In this document: positions 34,077 to 45,537 of the stretch, one piece after another
Layout: every line of letters begins with the position of its first letter
Numbering within the stretch: position 1 is the stretch's first letter
Assembly (NCBI GenBank): GCA_001574975.1
Contig: KQ965850.1
Location: 1 to 64,000, forward strand
Source: Gonapodya prolifera JEL478
Taxonomy: Eukaryota > Monoblepharomycota > Monoblepharidomycetes > Monoblepharidales > Gonapodyaceae
Length of the DNA stretch: 64,000 bases
Direction of reading: 5' to 3'
Translations under genes and position numbers: made by a program
Notes under the pieces: generated by a model
What the model saw: only the letters and a program-made list of their open reading frames with translations
Database searches by the model: none
Told to the model about the DNA's origin: nothing

Positions 34077-34460
34077 CTAGGCGTGATTACATGGCTTTGC
34101 AGTAGGACATTCGCCAACAGGATGTTTTCGACGCCGGTGAGTTTTGGAGGGACAGTTCACCGTTTGCTTGGGCGATAGAGGCTGACAGTGACGACTGACA
34201 TGGCGATATCCGTTGGGCAGGTGGCGGTCTGGAGAGGCGTTTCGAGTGCGATACCGATATGACAGACGACAGTTGTGTCGCGCGGTGCTGGTGCGGTTCG
34301 GAGTGCGTTTGTGAGGAGGGACGGGAGCAAAGGGATGTGATTTGTAGGGAGAAAACCATACAACGATTTGATACAAATACTCACGATGACTCGAAATTTG
34401 GAATGTTTTGATATCGCTATCCATGATACTTGATGTTGTCAAGTCGTAATCGTGGCACAT
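34077..34460 (-). CDS. possible small protein, unknown
   Basis: A 127-codon minus frame from ATG 34460. A strong GTGAGT occurs after ...ISSH (about 34385), so the frame is probably spliced. A different frame (about 34300-34157) reads VVCHIGIALETPLQTATCPTDIAMSVVTVSLY and looks more protein-like. Real gene content is uncertain. Confidence 0.25.
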   Translation of the reverse strand: MCHDYDLTTSSIMDSDIKTFQISSHREYLYQIVVWFSPYKSHPFAPVPPHKRTPNRTSTARHNCRLSYRYRTRNASPDRHLPNGYRHVSRHCQPLSPKQTVNCPSKTHRRRKHPVGECPTAKPCNHA

Positions 34461-34599
34461 ATAAACTATTCCGGCTCATGTGCCTTCCTACACTCTTTCC
34501 CGGAGTTGTGAGCTCAAAATCATAAGCAACAGTCCCTGGCTACAGAAATGTCCATTTTACCGGAAGTTCACGTGTACATTTCTGCACTGGCTGCTCCCT

Positions 34600-34860
34600 T
34601 GGAATTCAGGATGATCCGTCAGGGATGAAGAGCACCTCTTCCCTTCATCTTCTCGTCAATCTCACGCAGACACCAAGCACTCGCGCCGCTCGTGCTTGTC
34701 AAGTGAGAGTGGATTCCCTGCGATGATTGGACTCTGCGCGGGAGAATGCAAACCAAAATTTAATCTCCACCTTTGAATTATTGAATGACCAACCGTAAAG
34801 CATAGTGACTGTGGCAGTCATCTCCGTGGCTTTGGCTTTGGGAGTCTCTACGAATAATGA
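34600..34860 (+). pseudogene. remnant of dCache-like receptor exons 1-2
   Basis: Resembles the start of the receptor gene at 41163: GTGCTTGTCAAGTGAGA (the exon-1 donor context) at about 34693-34709 and the TAGTGACTGTGGCAGTCAT block of exon 2 at about 34803. Nothing of the sensor domain follows, so this is a fragment. Confidence 0.5.
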
Positions 34861-35623
34861 GAGTTGTGAGTATCACAAGCTCTGCAGATCGGGGTATGTG
34901 TCTTTCTTTGGCTTGCACCTTCGCTAGGTACACATGCAGACCCTCAGGTCCTAGCTATGGATCATGCGAGGCGCGTAAAAGATCTGGGGTGGGAATTTTA
35001 GGTTCGAGAGCCCTGATAGGTACGAGGTCGCGGTCGTGGTGTTTAGGTGGAAGAAGATTCCGAGGGCTGTCAGGTTGTGATGGTGGGGCGGGCGCAGTGA
35101 GGAGTGCGAGAGGGGCGAGGACTCCGAGGACTAAGCGCAGCAAGGCGCTGACCGAGGAGGAGGTTGGAAGCCAATGCACCGTGAAGGGGAATACTCTCGC
35201 TGATCCTATACATTGGGACTTTGTGAACAATAGGACTTGACGGTCTTGGACAGAACCGACACTGACTTGCATGAGAACGCACATAGCTTGCCTTTGAAAA
35301 AACATTTGTATTTGTCCTACAATGAAATGTGCAAAATCCAAACTGATGCAAAAGTCTCCATGAAACGCTACGCCGACCCAGACTAGTTCCATCTCGGACA
35401 AATACACAACCAACACGCAACACAAAGTACGGTGAATGAATGTCGGAAAGTCCAACTTGATGCTAAAGTGTCTGTGAAAAGAGGATATTGGTATTCCGCT
35501 CCGCGGGGTAATTTCGCCTCCATGGGGGACGTTGACACGTTGACTCTGAGTGTAGCCGCTTTGCGAGTGCCTCCGGCGGACATTCTCGCTACGCTCGTGT
35601 CCTCGGTCAGCGCCTAGCGGCGG
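34861..35623. other. repeat-rich spacer
   Basis: Holds a diverged internal duplication (35326-35375 against 35450-35482) and GC-rich repeat pieces at 35130-35165 and 35495-35670 that recur, partly inverted, near 39470-39640. No gene was supported. Confidence 0.45.
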
Positions 35624-35670
35624 TTAGGCCTCGGTGTCCTCGCTACGCTCGGACGGCTCGGCTCTCGCTC
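35495..35670 (+). repeat. GC-rich dispersed repeat
   Basis: Partner of 39470-39640. Overlaps the 3' end of the minus-strand gene at 35624, whose last codons may derive from it. Confidence 0.5.
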
Positions 35671-36209
35671 CTCCGTCGCTCGCGCCTCTATCCCTCCACA
35701 CAAGAAAGTCGACATACGCCCTCGCCACCAACCCGACCCCAATGGCAACACACCCAATCGCAAACCACCTCGCCGCGCCCTCGAAACCCATCCCCTGCGT
35801 TGTCTCGCGCGCCGAGTTTTCCATGGCGTCAGCCATGCGGGAGGTGCCCGTGGTGATTGCGTCTGCCATGACGCGGGCCGAGTCGCGCATGGAGAGGGAG
35901 AGTTCGCGGAGTTCGATGACCTGGCGTGGGGTTGAGGTGGGAGTGGGAGGCGAGGCGGGAGGGGAGTGGGAGTGAGATGATGGGGCCAAGTGGGTAATTG
36001 GAAGGGGGTTAAGGTGGATGGAATGCCGTCGGGGTGTCAGAACGGTGAAACTGGGGTGAGAGGAAGGATCGCCAACCCAACCGCATCCCACCCACGCGAT
36101 ACACGTCCTCTGGCAGCATCTTTGACAGCACTGACGTGCGCTCTGTCATCACGGATATGGAGGACAAAGGTGAGGGCAGGCGAAGACACCGCAGCACACG
36201 ATGTTGCAT
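35624..36209 (-). CDS. small single-span protein, possibly mitochondrial
   Basis: Two exons in phase 0: 36209-36105 and 35920-35624 (133 aa). The intron has GTGTAT donor and CACGCCAG acceptor. The N-terminus MQHRVLRCLRLPSPL is rich in Arg without acidic residues, like a mitochondrial presequence. A helical middle (VIELRELSLSMRDSARVMADAI) precedes one hydrophobic segment (ARWFAIGCVAIGVGLVARAYV) and a charged tail. No family was recognised. Confidence 0.5.
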
Positions 36210-36498
36210 GTTCTGCCGGTTATCCGTACACCACTTGGGATTGAGACAAACAAGACATAGCCACTTAGTGCTAAGGGATAGATTTTATCCTTTTCTTTTG
36301 TCTTCAACATCTGCAATCATAGCTACCGGCTACGATTTCAACACTCGAATTATGGAACGGGAGGTGAACGGGAGCAGCGCAGTGTCGGCGCAGAGTAGCA
36401 GCTACAATTAATTATACTTTGTGCAAACTAGCTTCGTACGAATACAATGAGTGGTTGGTGTTGCCGGAGGTGAGGCGAAGGTGTGTCCGCAGCCGCCG
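36210..36498. other. intergenic
   Basis: Short AT-richer spacer between divergent genes; likely shared promoter region. No gene seen. Confidence 0.5.
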
Positions 36499-37359
36499 AT
36501 GAGCCGATCAACGCTCAACCAACTTTACCCAATGGCAAGGCGATTCGCGAGGCGGAGTGGGAGCGGCACTGGGACGGCAAAGGAGATGCGATTGCGGATG
36601 CGGATGGGGTCGGCGTCCGGGTTGGGACTGGAGCTCACCGTGCGAATGCGACTGCGAATGGGTGGACTACTGCTACTCCTCCTGCTCATGCTTGGGATTG
36701 CGGTGATCCCAGCACCATCGGCAGCGGCGCCCATCGGACACGCTCCCTTTGTCGTCATGCTCTCGACCGATCTGGAGCTCGAGGTGCGACCGAATGGGAA
36801 TCGGATGGATGGTGCGTTGGGANNNNNNNNNNNNNNNNNNNNNNNNNNNNNNNNNNNNNNNNNNNNNNNNNNNNNNNNNNNNNNNNNNNNNNNNNNNNNN
36901 NNNNNNNNNNNNNNNNNNNNNNNNNNNNNNNNNNNNNNNNNNNNNNNNNNNNNNNNNNNNNNNNNNNNNNNNNNNNNNNNNNNNNNNNNNNNNNNNNNNN
37001 NNNNNNNNNNNNNNNNNNNNNNNNNNNNNNNNNNNNNNNNNNNNNNNNNNNNNNNNNNNNNNNNNNNNNNNNNNNNNNNNNNNNNNNNNNNNNNNNNNNN
37101 NNNNNCCCCCTCCCCCTCCTCCTCCACCCCTCCCTCGCCCTACCGCTCCCGCCCCCCACCCCACCCCCCACCGACGCGCGAAACCCTCCTACACATGCGC
37201 CACACGCCCAAACACTCCACAGTCGATTTCGGCGCGGCCAATCCGGAGGGAGAGAAGAGGATGAGGATTACGTTTCCAAAGGATGGGAGGGTGGGGGAGG
37301 GTTTGACGAGGATGCAGTTATGGCAGGGGTGGGTTGACTATTCAGGGGGGAAGGAATAG
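36499..37359 (+). CDS. protein with signal peptide, interrupted by sequence gap
   Basis: A plus frame reads a hydrophobic signal-like segment (MGGLLLLLLLMLGIAVIPAPSAAAP, about 36658-36732) and then LELEVRPNGNRMDG before the gap at 36823. After the gap the same nominal frame is Pro/Ser-rich and ends LWQGWVDYSGGKE at 37359. Whether the two sides share a frame depends on the true gap size. A GTGGGT donor near 37328 could splice to the frame ending at 38195. Function unknown; probably secreted or type-I membrane. Confidence 0.4.
   Translation: MSRSTLNQLYPMARRFARRSGSGTGTAKEMRLRMRMGSASGLGLELTVRMRLRMGGLLLLLLLMLGIAVIPAPSAAAPIGHAPFVVMLSTDLELEVRPNGNRMDGALGXXXXXXXXXXXXXXXXXXXXXXXXXXXXXXXXXXXXXXXXXXXXXXXXXXXXXXXXXXXXXXXXXXXXXXXXXXXXXXXXXXXXXXXXXXXXXXXPSPSSSTPPSPYRSRPPPHPPPTRETLLHMRHTPKHSTVDFGAANPEGEKRMRITFPKDGRVGEGLTRMQLWQGWVDYSGGKE
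36823..37105. other. sequence gap (283 N)
   Basis: Run of undetermined bases inside a coding region. The length may be an estimate. Translation across it is meaningless. Confidence 0.99.
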
Positions 37360-37472
37360 GCGCTGGAGGGCGAGGATGCGAGTACGGAGCGGAGTTAGCG
37401 CGAGATCTGGAGCGTAGTGCGTGCTAAGGACGAGGAGTACACTGGAGGTGAATTTTTCAGCTGTGGAGCTGC

Positions 37473-38195
37473 ATGTGTTCACTCGAAGCGTGTTGGCTGG
37501 CATGGAGTGAGGATGCGAGTGACAAGCCGCAGCGCATTTACGCGAAGCATTTGATTTCATATGGACCGCGGGAAACCAAGAGGAGCGTATGGGAGGAGTC
37601 CGCTGGAGATAGATTTGACCACCTCGGTACACTCACATCTCTCACACCATTCTCACACACCCTCCCCCACCTGCAATCTTCACCCTTCCCACCTGCCACC
37701 TCCCCACCTCCCACCAGGGACACACCCCTCCCGATCCCCCCCGTCACAGTGACAGTCCGCCGCGGCGGGCACGTGGTGCACAGGACCGTGATATACGGGG
37801 AGCCGCCGGGGGAGGAGTATTTTTTGTTTCGGGAAGACGAGGGCGCGGGTGGGGGGGTGGGGCACGGTGGGAATGGGGAGGGGCGATGGTCGTTGGTAGG
37901 GTGGCTGTTTGGGTGGAACACGAATGAACACAAGTCACGCGTGGCGCGGTCTGTCGGGGCAGGAGCTGGCCTTGACGCCGGTGCACTCCCTCCTGCAGCA
38001 CTACCCCGTGCTGCACACCCCGACCCCGCCGATACCGTCGACACCACCCTCCCCCAACCCGCTCAGGGCTTCTCGGCCACGTTCCCGTTGCGCCGTCCCG
38101 CGGCGCAGGTGCTTTGGGACGCGATTGTGGACAGGGCGGCGTGGGGGAGGGTCGCGGAGGTGCTTCAGGCGGATGGGGATGGGGGTGGGGAGTAG
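37473..38195 (+). CDS. possible 3' exon or separate gene, unknown
   Basis: The part from about 37740 reads like protein: VTVTVRRGGHVVHRTVIYGEPPGEEYFLF, later FSATFPLRRPAAQVLWDAIVDRAAW before TAG at 38193. CAG acceptors upstream (near 37720) and the lack of a good start suggest it is the last exon of the gene interrupted by the gap. No domain recognised. Confidence 0.4.
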   Translation: MCSLEACWLAWSEDASDKPQRIYAKHLISYGPRETKRSVWEESAGDRFDHLGTLTSLTPFSHTLPHLQSSPFPPATSPPPTRDTPLPIPPVTVTVRRGGHVVHRTVIYGEPPGEEYFLFREDEGAGGGVGHGGNGEGRWSLVGWLFGWNTNEHKSRVARSVGAGAGLDAGALPPAALPRAAHPDPADTVDTTLPQPAQGFSATFPLRRPAAQVLWDAIVDRAAWGRVAEVLQADGDGGGE

Positions 38196-38796
38196 TTGGA
38201 GTGGGGGCGAGTGGAGCACGGGGGTGGGGGGTGGGAAGAGTGGTGGGATGGAGTGGGTGGGAAAGAGCGGACTGGGTGACGAGAAGAGGTGGCGACTATT
38301 TATTGCCGTGAAACAAAAGCGTCGGTTCGTGAGACAGAGCGTCGTCAAATATGCCCACAAACCAAAACGACATCACTTTGTAACGGCGTCCTCGTAGCTT
38401 CGGGGCTCGGAGAAGTGAAGTCTGGCAAATGTGGAAAGGTGGTCCTTGTTTGCAGTTGGTCCCGATGTGGGGGGGGGGGGTTAATGGTTACTTCGGGGAT
38501 GATTGGCGGAAATATGTGTTTCAAAAATGAGAACGTCCACGGTGGATGTTTGCGAGAAGGCCGCCGGCCGACGAGTCTGCAAACCGGCACCGCAACCCCC
38601 TCGCAATCATCCACGCAGATTTTCACATTCTGAAAGACATGCCTGTCATGCAATTCAGTAGCGGATTCGCGAAGGAAAGAGGGGGGTGGAAAGAAGTCCA
38701 CAGTCGCTAAAACGTGAAGTTCGGCAGAATGCCAAAGTTCAACCGACCATCTTCACCTGTCCCCTCCTCCCGCTCTCCCGCCTGCCCTACCCCGCG
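38196..38796. other. intergenic
   Basis: G-rich stretches (38461-38480) and no gene. Upstream region of the F-box gene. Confidence 0.5.
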
Positions 38797-40813
38797 ATGG
38801 ACTTCCTCAACCGCAAACTCAGCGACTTCATCGCATCGCGTCGGGCCAACGGGAGCAAAACATCGATCAACTTCCCCTCATTGTCCGATCTGCCCGACGA
38901 ACTCATATCGCTCATTTTGCTGCACCTGCCGCCGCGCGTGTACTACGCCGTCGCGCCACGATTGTGCAGGCGGTGGAACGCCATCACATCGACACTCGTC
39001 GACGCGGGGAGACGTGTTCCTGCAGCCGTCGTGTTTCAGCTGATGCCGGACGCCTACTTTGACAGGGACAGGAGGGGCACAAAGGTGTTTTGCAAGGTCT
39101 CGCTTCTACCGTCGTTTCGGGGGGCGGGGGCGGGAGCGGCGCTGGCGAGGAGGAACGCAGGGGAACCTGCACATCATTCGCCACCACCTCGACCCACCGA
39201 CCTCGTCGCGCTCAAAGTCAGTATTCTCGCCGCAGCGTCCATTTTGATGGACCTGAAATCCGCCAGCTTGGACAGACTCGAAGATTATGTCAACGAGAAG
39301 TTGACGGAATGGGAGCGCCCGCGTAGGCAAAGCGGCGCCCCTCTTCCGCGACTCCGACCGGTGATGGGTGCTTCCGCTTTGAATGCCGATTGGTACGTAG
39401 TGCAGTGGGGGGTGGGTGGGGGGGAGGGTTGGGGCGAGACGGAATGAAGCAGGCGAAGCCGAGAGACGTGGAGTCGAGCCCCGCGAGCGCAGCGAGCGCA
39501 GCGAGCACCGAGGCCGAAGCGCAAAGCACTGACCGAGGCTATTCGCCGGAGGCGAGTGAGCCACGAAGCGGAATATTCCTCGCGGAGTGAACCCGAGGCC
39601 TCGGCGTGACAGCGCCGACCGAGGCAAATTGCCCCGCGGAGCAGAACACTCCTGCGTCTGAACTTCTACGTGTTTACGACGCAACTCTCATTGATATCCG
39701 CCACCCGGCCCATGAAGGTCTTCCCGTTACGAGCTCGGGGCGTCATTCCTTTCCACCCTGGCCTCCTTTCTCACGTCACCTCTGGCCGAGCCATTCCGCC
39801 CCACCACGCTCTCCCTACTCGCCTCTTCACTCACCACGCTCGCCTCCCACATGGGCGCCACCACGGCACCCACGATAAACACGCTTCACATTGTCGGCAA
39901 ATGGACGCCTCCTGCGACAGCACCAACAGCTAGTCCCTTGGACCTCGCCCGCGACGTATTCACACCCTTCCCAAACGTCGCCCACCTCCGAATCCGCTCC
40001 GACTTCACAAACACCGACCACCCCTTCCTCTCCGAAATCGTCTCGGCCCTCGCATCCGTTCCCTTTGATCTCCGCTCGCGCATCACCTCGCTCCACTTCG
40101 ACAAGGCCTTCTCGGAGCCCAACCCGCTCAACGACCGTCTTGCGGGTGCGACGCGACACGCAAAGGATCCCGTAGGGCTGCTCGCTCTGTGCGGCTTGCT
40201 TCCGAACCTGACCGACCTCGGCGCCATTTCGGGCCGTGTCAAGTGGAACAACTACTGGCGCGACCAGCCTGAGAACCCAGTACTCAGGCCCGCCGCACCT
40301 CCGCGTCGGAAGCAGGAGCAGGGCCCGGCAGTGTCTCGGCCCCAGGGGCCTCGACCCTCCATCCCGTTCCTCATCCACCCGACCTTGACCCACCTCACCA
40401 TCGACCTCCACTCCACGCCCCTAACAACCACCTACCACCGCCCGCTCCTCTCGACCCAATTCCTCGCCACGTCCGCTCCGCCCTACCTAGTGCACATCCG
40501 CGCCATATCCGGCTGCTTCCCCGCCCTGCGCGTCCTCACGCTCGTCGTCCGCGCGGCGGACTCAGAGTGGGAAATGCGCGCAGACAAGATGCGATGGTCC
40601 GACAGCGCGCTCGGGGAGTGGGCCGACCTGGTCGCTGGCGTTCCTGCGCGGGAGGTCAGGTTTGTTGGTGAGGGGTGGGGAAGGGCCGGGGAGATGGGAT
40701 TGGAGGAAGTGGGCGAGGAGGTGAGAGCAGCAGGGAGGTTTTTGAGGGAGGTTGGTGACAAGTGCAGGCCGGGTGGGAAGGTGGTGGTGGGGATGGATGA
40801 GGTTGTTGGGTGA
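38797..40813 (+). CDS. F-box protein
   Basis: Predicted SCF substrate receptor. Exon 1 (38797-39392) and exon 2 (39718-40813) join in phase (TG|G, Trp) to 563 aa. The F-box is at residues about 28-60: LSDLPDELISLILLHLPPRVYYAVAPRLCRRWN. The rest contains leucine-rich, loosely repeating segments (HIVGKW, PFPNVAHLRIRSDF, LTHLTIDLHST, FPALRVLTLVVRAAD) typical of F-box/LRR-like fungal proteins. The 325-nt intron is much longer than others here and contains a GC-rich repeat (39470-39640). ATG 38797 is the first in a good context before the F-box. The target is unknown. Confidence 0.75.
39470..39640 (-). repeat. GC-rich dispersed repeat inside an intron
   Basis: Shares blocks such as CTCCGCGGGG(C/T)AATTT and CTCGGTCAG(T/C)GC, in inverse orientation, with 35495-35670; shorter pieces occur at 35130-35165 and 18710-18745. 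Contains GCGAGCGCAGCGAGCGCAGCGAG. Class unknown. Confidence 0.55.
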
Positions 40814-41162
40814 TCCTCCCACTGAGCGGTTGGGAGCAATGCTTTCTTCGGGAACGATATAGGTGTTGCATGTGCATTGATTATTCACATATTAGTTATT
40901 ATGGAATTCATGCAGTGCTGAGAAAAGGAGTCGCCATCTCAATCGACCACACTTTGGAATTGCTTAAGCATTTGATTGACCCACTGTAAATAATTACATT
41001 CGCCATTATCCCAGAATTTCTCTATCAGTCACGTGCGATTCTTTGGTGCTCCCTTAAATTGAGGAGCCTGACGTTCGGGACTGCCTGACGACATCCCTCG
41101 TCCTTCACCTGCTTGTAAATCTCCCACAGACACTGAGCGGGCTGCTTTGAAAATTCCTACGC
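40814..41162. other. intergenic
   Basis: AT-richer spacer with no gene; upstream of the decayed receptor. Confidence 0.5.
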
Positions 41163-43194
41163 ATGAGCCAATCCTCGAGAGCGCCATCATCGCCATCCCC
41201 GCGCCCATCCACTGGGGATGCTGCTGCAAGAGTTGATGGCTTCTCAGGGCACAGCTTGAGGCTCGTCATGATCACTCTCGTGCTTGTCAAGTGAGATTGG
41301 ATTTCCTGCAATGATTGGATCACGTGCGAAAGAATGTAACTCAAAGTGTCACCCTCGAATCGATTAATTGCCCACAGTACAGTGACTGTTGCTGTCATTC
41401 CTGTCAGATCTGGGTATGTGTGTCTTTGTTAGCTCCTTCATGAGGTGCACGGCACGGTGACGATGGTTCGCAGCAACTGACACAATCACAAAACTGGCGA
41501 ACGCCAAGACAACAAGACGCAAGCAAGTACATCAAGGAAAAAATAAGTGGGTTACAGTAGGATCCGTTCGAGGTCCGTGTGCTTATCACTGCGGACATTT
41601 TCACATTTTATTCAGCTTCCAACGTTCAAGGGGTATATTACGCCATACAAAGCATAGCGGAGACCGTTGAATCTGGATATTTTGATGTGAACGACTTTGA
41701 GTTCGTTTCTACCTCCGTTGGGCAGCTCTTCACTTTCGACTAATTCAAAACCCCAATGGACTCTCACAACAAAGCGTTGCCTCTTGTGAATCGAACGTTG
41801 ATAAGGTTTGGGAAGAATGCGTTTACGATTGGAGCCGGTCGGGGTTTATTCGAGATTTCCCCGGACATGCACCGTTTGGACCACGAATCTGACGTGCCAG
41901 TACTACTGCCCTGGTTCGAGCACGGCGGGTTACTTGGTGTTCTTTGGATTGTAGCCTTCTACCCCGCAAATAGTGAGATCACCGGCAACATTTCCTTCGA
42001 CTATCCGACGCTCTATCCGGCCACATTTTTGCCCGAAAACCAAGAGGAGAAGCCTTATTGAAGAGCCATCAGTGGTCAACGACTCGACTTTGCAGAGGCT
42101 TTACATGGCTCTGTACTCAAGGGGAACCAATGTTGGGACCGTGGACATAACGTTATTGTCTGAAGTGCTGTGCGACTATCTCAATGAAGTGCTGGCGTCT
42201 TCGACACCAAACTCAAACTCACTCTTCTACATTCTGACGACGAAGGCAGAAGTTTTGGCTATGTCTGGGCTCAATGCAACAACTCTTGCTCCGGTGTGTA
42301 TTTCGATAAGTTTTTCTTTCAATACTTCTCGAACATCTTGTACCTATATTTGTTTTCAATCCAGACTTTGAAGAAGCTGGTAAATCCAGCATATGGTGTC
42401 TATTCTGTCAAGTCTATATTCGAGTTCGACAGCAGCACCTACCTGCTGCCCAACCTGTATTCCAAGACTGTGTTCAATTACTTCCTAGGAGACCTCAGTT
42501 CCAGTAATCCGGACACAACTTGGAGCGTGGATGGCTACATCTTCAGGATCACCACCCTTACCCTTTACAAGTATCAATACATTATTGTGTCTGGCGCGTT
42601 AGTAGCGCCGACCTTATTTCATTGAGAAGGAAAGGAAGAGGTAATGACAAGGAGACCTGCACAGTCCCCTTTTGGACTATGTTAGTGACACGCAAAAGAT
42701 TAGATCAAGTCTTCAGGCAGATGGACTTTCGATCAACCATCACTGTCGTGCTTGCAGGTGAGGCTGTCACTCTTTCGTTGGGAGACGTTGGTCATTCAAC
42801 ACATTACATCGTCACATACCCCATTGTTCAGCAATCGCATTGGTTGTTGTGCTGGGCATTTCTTCGCTTCTGTTCGCGTGGCACTTTGTTCTCGGGATCG
42901 TGAGGTGATGAAAAGCGCATCGGTTCGTGTCGGGTTCGCACCATTTGACATCCCCTTCCTCCAGAGAGATGTGTACCACCCAAGACAACTTTATGTCCAT
43001 GATCAAGGTCTTTGCCGAAGCTTTGAAGTCCTGTTTTGTGACTGAATCCGATGTGTAACTAAAGAGCAACTGGTGACGTGCTTTCATTGCGTGCAGAAAA
43101 CAAGGCACTTATACAACGAAAAACGACCTCCGACATCAAGTCTTCGGTCACAGCTGACCCCAACAAGAGCAACCGGGGTGCCTTTTCGCCATGA
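41163..43194 (+). pseudogene. dCache-like receptor paralogue, decayed
   Basis: Paralogue of the minus-strand gene at 52388-54530. Exon 1 (41163-41290, MSQSSRAPSS...) ends with a membrane span in the same phase as the paralogue. The ectodomain follows: GVYYAIQSIAETVESG (about 41630), a TAA after LFTFD (41741), NRTLIR, AFTIG, then a frame shift: the block matching TNLTCQ.YCP.SSTAG (about 41873-41930) lies in another frame and contains a stop before ISFDYPTLYPATF restores the first frame. Later: LQRLYMALYSRGTNVGTVDITLLSEVLCDYL, TLKKLVNPAYGVYS. The second span is IALVVVLGISSLLFAWHFV (about 42830-42890). A tail homologous to the paralogue ends at TGA 43192. Exon joins after the second span are poor. 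Non-functional as read. Confidence 0.75.
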
Positions 43195-43727
43195 GTTAGA
43201 ATTATCGACAATGAAATGCAGGCAAAGATTGGTCTCTGCGATCGAAATGAAGCAAACACGATAATGAACGCGGAGAATTGACTGTACTTTTAGAAGTTCA
43301 AGGAGAAATACACTTCATGATGGAGACTCGGTAAGCAGATGTGGTGGCAGTTGATCCAAAGCAGCGGCGGTGGTATTCCAGACATAAGAGACGGGCGAGT
43401 GACCGAATACAGGTACGGGACGGAGTCGCTTCTCACTGGCTTCGTGAGCGGCGATTGGTTGGGATGGAGAGCCATCAAAATTTAAGTGCTCTGGCTCGTC
43501 AGTCTGGCGTCTTCCACCCTGTTCGTCCTTTCCCTTGTAGCTCCATTAATTGTTGATTTTGTAGTCCATAACGGTCGCGATGACAATTATTTGTGTATAT
43601 GTTGTTTCATTTCTGTAGACAACTCTCTCAAGTCTGAGGAAATAAATTATTGACGTTGTTTTTACAAGTCTAAATTTGCGACACCTCTTATTCGCGTTTT
43701 GATGATCATCTGACATTTCAAGAATAA
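43195..43727. other. no gene seen
   Basis: Spacer between the decayed receptor and the 3' end of the ATP-grasp gene; only short frames. Confidence 0.5.
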
Positions 43728-45201
43728 TTACTGGCTCAACTGCACACCCTCTCCCGCCCAAACTCCCTTCGGCGACTCCATCTCGTCCTCTCCATCACGA
43801 GCACCTCCCTCCCGCTGTTTTGCTCTATCGCATGCCTGCCTGGCGACAAGTCTCCATACATCTATGATCTTCAGCTCTGCGGCAGCGAGCATAAACCCGA
43901 CAGTGGAAGTTCTGTCCTCAGAGAGACCACAGAGAGAGTTCACTTCGAGGACTTGCGGGAGAAGCGGGGGACTAACGCGTATATCTGAATAACATGCAAT
44001 GTGGGAATGAAATAGAGTGAGTCTCGTTGGGTCATTCTGCAGTTCCGAGTCATCACTCACCGACGCGACCATACCCATTTCCGCCCACTGCCTTGTACGC
44101 ATTGCGAGCAACGTCCTCCAGAACGGGACCAACCTCCGCATCGGCCACCTTTCCCTCAAACCTGAGGTTGTTCCACACGTCCCTGCTCATAAACTTCTCT
44201 TCGTCCGTGAACTGAGTGGGGAAAGACCTCTCCATGACGGGGAAGACCACGGGCTCTCCACCTGGAGTTGGGTTGTCCACGACAAGAGCCGTATACTCCC
44301 GTCCCTTGATAAACGGTTCCACAATGACGCGGCCGTACTTGCTTTGAATGTTTCGAATCGCGGCCTCGGTCTCGGCGTCTGTCCGACACACCGTGGTTCC
44401 GATAGAGTTGTACCCGCCGTCTGGCTTGACGATAAGTGGTCGGATTGGAATGTGGCTCCAGAGATGTGGACCGACATCGGCGTGATCTGGTGGGATGGAA
44501 CTGTAGGCCGCGGTCGGGACTTTGTGGTCATGGAAGAGGCGTTTCATGATGGTTTTTGAGCAGGAGGTAGAATTGAAACGAGAGGAAGCGCCGGTGAAAG
44601 GGATGTTGCGGGATTCTGGAATTGAAGAATTTTAGTCACTCAGTCTTTGAGAAAGCGAAGCAAACAAAGCTGCAATTCCATTTTTGTCATTGCGATATCT
44701 GCTCCTTCCTTCTTTTGATCTCGTTTCTCAATTGATACAAGAAAACTTACCAAGCAGTTTGATGACGCTGTTTCCGGGTCGTCCGTCCGTAGTTTCGTAC
44801 CCATCGCAGAGGTTGACCGCAAGTGTCCCAGCTTTCCTATTCTGGTGAATCTTTTGGATGACTTCGGAAAAATTGTGGAGTGTGACCCGGTGCCATTCAA
44901 CCGAGGTTGCACCGAGGCGTGTGAATGCATCAGTGAACTCCCGGAGTTCACCAGCCCATTCGTCGTTGTCGATGATGAATTGATTTCCCGCAGCACCCGA
45001 TACCATGGCGGTAGGAATGAGAACATGAACATCCGACAAAGTCGGTGGGGAGGGCGTTGGAACAGTCCGAGAGGGGGCTTGAGTAGCAGCGGTGGGAAGC
45101 GGCGGTAGATCGGCAGGAATGCTATCTTTCATTGGGTATGCTTGATTTTGGTCTGATGCTAGCGTCGAAGCAGACGATGGGGAGTGCAGGTCGGAGTTCA
45201 T
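43728..45201 (-). CDS. D-alanine-D-alanine ligase-like ATP-grasp protein
   Basis: Three exons in phase: 45201-44751, 44615-44061, 43984-43728 (420 aa). Two GTRAGT donors and CCAG/TCAG acceptors. Fold marks: N-terminal domain with AVNLCDGYETTDGRPG; KLLESRNIPFTGAS at the exon-1/2 join; ATP-binding LIVKPDGGYNSIGTTV; RVIVEPFIKGREYTALVV; and the metal-binding LEVNSLCGLS in exon 3. These follow the order of the bacterial D-Ala-D-Ala ligase family. Fungi make no peptidoglycan, so the substrate is probably another pair of small carboxylates or amines. The first 60 residues are Ser/Pro-rich and may be a disordered leader. It is divergently arranged with HIS7, 336 bp apart. Confidence 0.82.
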
Positions 45202-45537
45202 GGAATTGCAAGAGATGCACCGGTGAGACTGATCGGTTGCCTGCGGGTCTTAGCACCGAAGGAAAACGGACTGAATGTAGTTTGGAAGTGGGATGAGTCG
45301 GATGTGCGCACACTTCTCCGGCTGATTCGCCGAATCGGGGGCACAGCCAGCGAAGTGCACAAAGGTCGTGCCCCTCTCTCTGGTTAAAAACATCTTTATC
45401 AACGGACTTTGATAGGAGCGGTGCAATCGCGTCGAAACTAATCGCTCGACGGGATTCCTTTTGCTGGGACGCACGACATTCGGGTTTCTCCTTCACCTCA
45501 TCTTCACCCCTCTCATCCGTCCTCGAACTCTTCTGAA
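45202..45537. promoter_or_regulatory. shared divergent upstream region
   Basis: The 336 bp between the ATP-grasp start (45201, minus) and HIS7 start (45538, plus) hold no gene and must contain both promoters. I did not find a canonical TGACTC Gcn4-type site by eye. Confidence 0.5.

Noticed and set aside
34857-35240. 127-codon plus frame
   Set aside because: Contains a piece of the GC-rich repeat and no domain; composition explains the open frame.
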